A DNA stretch of 14,077 nucleotides. It comes from JAAYGT01 sp050252075. GTDB taxonomy: Bacteria; Pseudomonadota; Gammaproteobacteria; Burkholderiales; Burkholderiaceae_B. The position numbers were made by a program, and so were the translations under genes. The stretch is taken from the NCBI GenBank assembly GCA_050252075.1, contig JBFWLP010000084.1, positions 1-14,077 on the forward strand. The letters are read 5' to 3'. The notes below the pieces were generated by a model, which had not been told where the DNA came from, did no database searches, and saw nothing but the letters and a program-made list of their open reading frames with translations. This document shows positions 12,292 to 14,077 of the stretch, one piece after another (position 1 is the first letter of the stretch; the number at the start of each line of letters is the position of its first letter).

Positions 12292-13047
12292 ATGGCTAAG
12301 CAGCAAAATTGGTTTGATCAGGGTGGCGAGGCCTATGCACGGTTTCGGCCGGAGTATCCGCCCGAGCTGGCGCGGTGGTTGGCGTCGGTGGCGCCCGGCA
12401 CGGGGCTGGCGGTGGATGTGGGCTGCGGCAACGGGCAGCTAGCCGTGCAATTGGCGGATCACTTTGCTCAGGTGGTAGGCGTGGACCCGAGCGCCGATCA
12501 GATTGCTCATGCCGTGCCGCACGCGCGCGTGACCTATGTTTGCGCGGCGGCGGAGGCCTTGCCCGCGGTGGGGCTTGCCGGTCACAGCGTGGATCTCGTT
12601 ACCGCGGCGCAGGCGGCGCATTGGTTTGATCTGCCGCGCTTTTATGAGGGCGTGCGCCGCATCGGCGCGCCAGGCGCGGTGGTGGCCCTGGTGAGCTACG
12701 GCGTGCTACGGCTGGAGGCGGCGCTGGCGCCGCGCTTCGGCCGATTCTATGTCAACGAGATCGGCCCGTATTGGCCTGCGGAGCGCAAGCTGGTGGATAG
12801 CGGCTATGCGGATCTGCCGTTTCCCTTCAGGGAACTGGCGGCACCGGCGCTGGAGATCCGCCAGGCGTGGCGGTTGGAAGAGCTACTGGGCTATATCGCC
12901 ACCTGGTCGGCCGTGCGTCGTGCGCGTGAAGCGGGCCGCGAGGCGATTTTGCGGGGCTTTGCCGAGGAAATAGCGGCGTTGTGGGGCGATCCACTGCGAC
13001 GGCGGGAGGTGGTGTGGCCGATCAGCTTGCGGGTGGGGAGGTTGTGA
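12292..13047 (+). CDS. Class I SAM-dependent methyltransferase (Methyltransf_11 type)
   Basis: Probable small-molecule methyltransferase, soluble, using S-adenosylmethionine; the substrate is unknown. Motif I is VDVGCGNGQ (residues 41-49), with the acidic ligand at the end of strand 2 in GVDPS (D65) and the AAAEALP region for adenine contact. AAHWFDLPRFYEGVRRIGAP is the typical post-motif IV segment. The C-terminus VVWPISLRVGRL is characteristic of this group. Its 251 residues fit. ATG 12292 is preferred to 12289 because GAGGG at 12282-12286 is then 5 bases away. Only 36 bp separate it from the broken Rpn gene, so its original promoter may be lost. It lies between two same-direction Rpn copies, and a second copy of its 3' end lies at 9337-9370. 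Confidence 0.9.
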   Translation: MAKQQNWFDQGGEAYARFRPEYPPELARWLASVAPGTGLAVDVGCGNGQLAVQLADHFAQVVGVDPSADQIAHAVPHARVTYVCAAAEALPAVGLAGHSVDLVTAAQAAHWFDLPRFYEGVRRIGAPGAVVALVSYGVLRLEAALAPRFGRFYVNEIGPYWPAERKLVDSGYADLPFPFRELAAPALEIRQAWRLEELLGYIATWSAVRRAREAGREAILRGFAEEIAALWGDPLRRREVVWPISLRVGRL

Positions 13048-13049
13048 GG
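13016..13049 (+). repeat. 34-bp direct repeat, right copy (methyltransferase 3' end)
   Basis: Last codons and stop of the methyltransferase gene, matching 9337-9370 with one mismatch. The two copies bracket about 3.65 kb holding the toxin-antitoxin pair, the broken Rpn gene with its IS, and the methyltransferase. Confidence 0.8.
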
Positions 13050-13203
13050 TGGGCCGTCGCCTGACACCTACGGTGCTCCGCGCGTGAACGTCTTGGCGGA
13101 AGGCGACTGGAGTCAATCCCTGGCCGCGTGCGACTGTGCCCAGCCAAGTGGCCGATCAGTGCCCAGATCCCAAATCCGTGAAAATCGATGGCAAAGAGGC
13201 CTT

Positions 13204-14077
13204 TTAGCGGAAGACGTCCTCAAGACTCTGGGCATCGAGTATTTGCTCGGCCCAGCGGTTCAAGGTGGGATCGTCGGCGGACACCAGGCGCACTTTCGCC
13301 CAGTCGGGCAGCGTGCCGAATTTGCGGGTGATCTGCGACGACAGCAACGTGGCGAAGCCTTCCGTTTTGCCTTCCGCAATGCCCTCTTCCCGCTCACGCC
13401 TGAGGCGGACGCGTTCAATGCTGGTGACGTAGCTCACTTGGGTTTCCTCTTCAATTTGCTGAACCGCCTCTTCGAAGGCCGGTTCGAGTGCTTCCGGCAG
13501 GGTCAGCATGGCATCCAGGATCCGGAACAACTGGATGACATTATCGCGTTGGTAGCCCCAGCGGTACAACTGGCGCACCAGCTCCGTCTTGCGTACCAGG
13601 CGATGGGCATCGGGCCGCGTGGCATTGGCCTCCAGCTGGGCCAGCACCACCACCGCAAACGGGTTGGCCGGGGCCAGCTCGATCAGCTCACCCAGGCGGG
13701 TGCGCCAGCTTTCCAGGTGAACAACCGGAAAGGTAAAGCGCAGATGGCAATTCCAGAATTGGACTTGGTGCGATAGGCTGGACAATCCGCCGGGCCCATC
13801 GAGATCCCGTGCCTCCTTGTGCCGGGCGCCGGTATGGCCTGGACCAGGCTTGGTGCGTTGGCGCCCCGCGCCGTAACGCCGCGAGGAGTCGGTCAGTACC
13901 GCCAGGCTGACCAGGTGTTCGCCCGGATGTTTCTCAGACAGGCGCACGTAATAGGTGTACATCCGATACGGAAACTCCGCTTCGTATCCACCTTGGATCT
14001 CGACATGGATCAACAGCAGACTTTCTCGGCCATCGAGCAAACGCACCGAGACGAGCTTATCCACATGGCGCCGGCCG
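13204..14077 (-). CDS. Rpn-family PD-(D/E)XK nuclease / putative transposase, partial at the right edge
   Basis: Belongs to the Rpn (recombination-promoting nuclease, RpnA-like) group, proteins related to PD-(D/E)XK nucleases. The frame is open to the window edge: the visible start GRRHVDKLV shows the conserved Asp (VDKL), followed by LLIHVEIQGG with the ExQ catalytic pair, so the true start lies outside. A central helical region (ELVRQLYRWGYQRDNVIQLF) and a DUF4351-like C-terminus (KFGTLPDWAK, RWAEQILDAQSLEDV) follow; 290 codons are visible. A Gly/Arg/Lys/Pro-rich stretch of about 30 residues (YGAGRQRTKPGPGHTGARHK and onward) sits between SLAVLTDSS and VQFWNCHLRFTFPV, where most relatives have a short link. 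It is convergent with the methyltransferase, 156 bp apart. Apparently intact as far as seen. Confidence 0.88.
   Translation of the reverse strand, partial: GRRHVDKLVSVRLLDGRESLLLIHVEIQGGYEAEFPYRMYTYYVRLSEKHPGEHLVSLAVLTDSSRRYGAGRQRTKPGPGHTGARHKEARDLDGPGGLSSLSHQVQFWNCHLRFTFPVVHLESWRTRLGELIELAPANPFAVVVLAQLEANATRPDAHRLVRKTELVRQLYRWGYQRDNVIQLFRILDAMLTLPEALEPAFEEAVQQIEEETQVSYVTSIERVRLRREREEGIAEGKTEGFATLLSSQITRKFGTLPDWAKVRLVSADDPTLNRWAEQILDAQSLEDVFR

Noticed and set aside
13084..13776. Plus-strand open frame opposite the Rpn gene
   Set aside because: It is antisense to a gene with clear family motifs. A similar shadow appears at the truncated copy, so the repetition comes from the duplicated Rpn sequence, not from a conserved gene.

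Overview
The window looks like a stretch of a Gram-negative proteobacterial chromosome, most likely a betaproteobacterium of the Burkholderiales/Alcaligenaceae type. This is an inference from the high-GC codon usage of the right-hand two thirds, the WbpM/CapD-type dehydratase, the Rpn-family genes and the IS630-type element. No rRNA, tRNA or CRISPR array is visible.

Positions 1-4904 are part of a surface-polysaccharide (O-antigen or capsule) locus. Two plus-strand genes, a GT4 glycosyltransferase (121-1284) and a cupin-like protein of unknown function (1298-2047), are clearly AT-rich. They meet, tail to tail, a tightly overlapping minus-strand operon: a PglC/WcaJ-type initiating sugar-phosphate transferase, an HpcH/HpaI-type aldolase and a D-2-hydroxyacid dehydrogenase. 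Two strong hairpins separate the two blocks. The minus operon would start a lipid-linked glycan and may also make a small hydroxy-acid or keto-acid precursor for it. The dehydrogenase has Gln where the family catalytic Glu is expected.

Positions 4905-9324 are high-GC and more chromosome-like: a LysR-type regulator (plus), a membrane-anchored UDP-sugar 4,6-dehydratase of the WbpM/CapD/PglF family (minus, convergent with the regulator), a 0.6 kb region without a gene, and a YdcF/SanA-family (DUF218) membrane protein.

Positions 9325-14077 are an accessory, rearranged region. An AbrB-type antitoxin overlaps a PemK/MazF-type toxin that carries a C-terminal segment resembling a different antitoxin family (PaaA/StbD-like 'stability determinant'). 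Next come about 570 bp of gene remnants containing a possible small transcript with a clear terminator. Then comes a truncated Rpn-family nuclease gene split by an intact IS630-family element (TA target duplication), a SAM-dependent methyltransferase, and a second, longer Rpn gene that runs off the right edge. A 34-bp direct repeat, matching the 3' end of the methyltransferase, lies after ydcF and again at the end of the methyltransferase. It brackets the whole toxin-antitoxin/IS/methyltransferase block.
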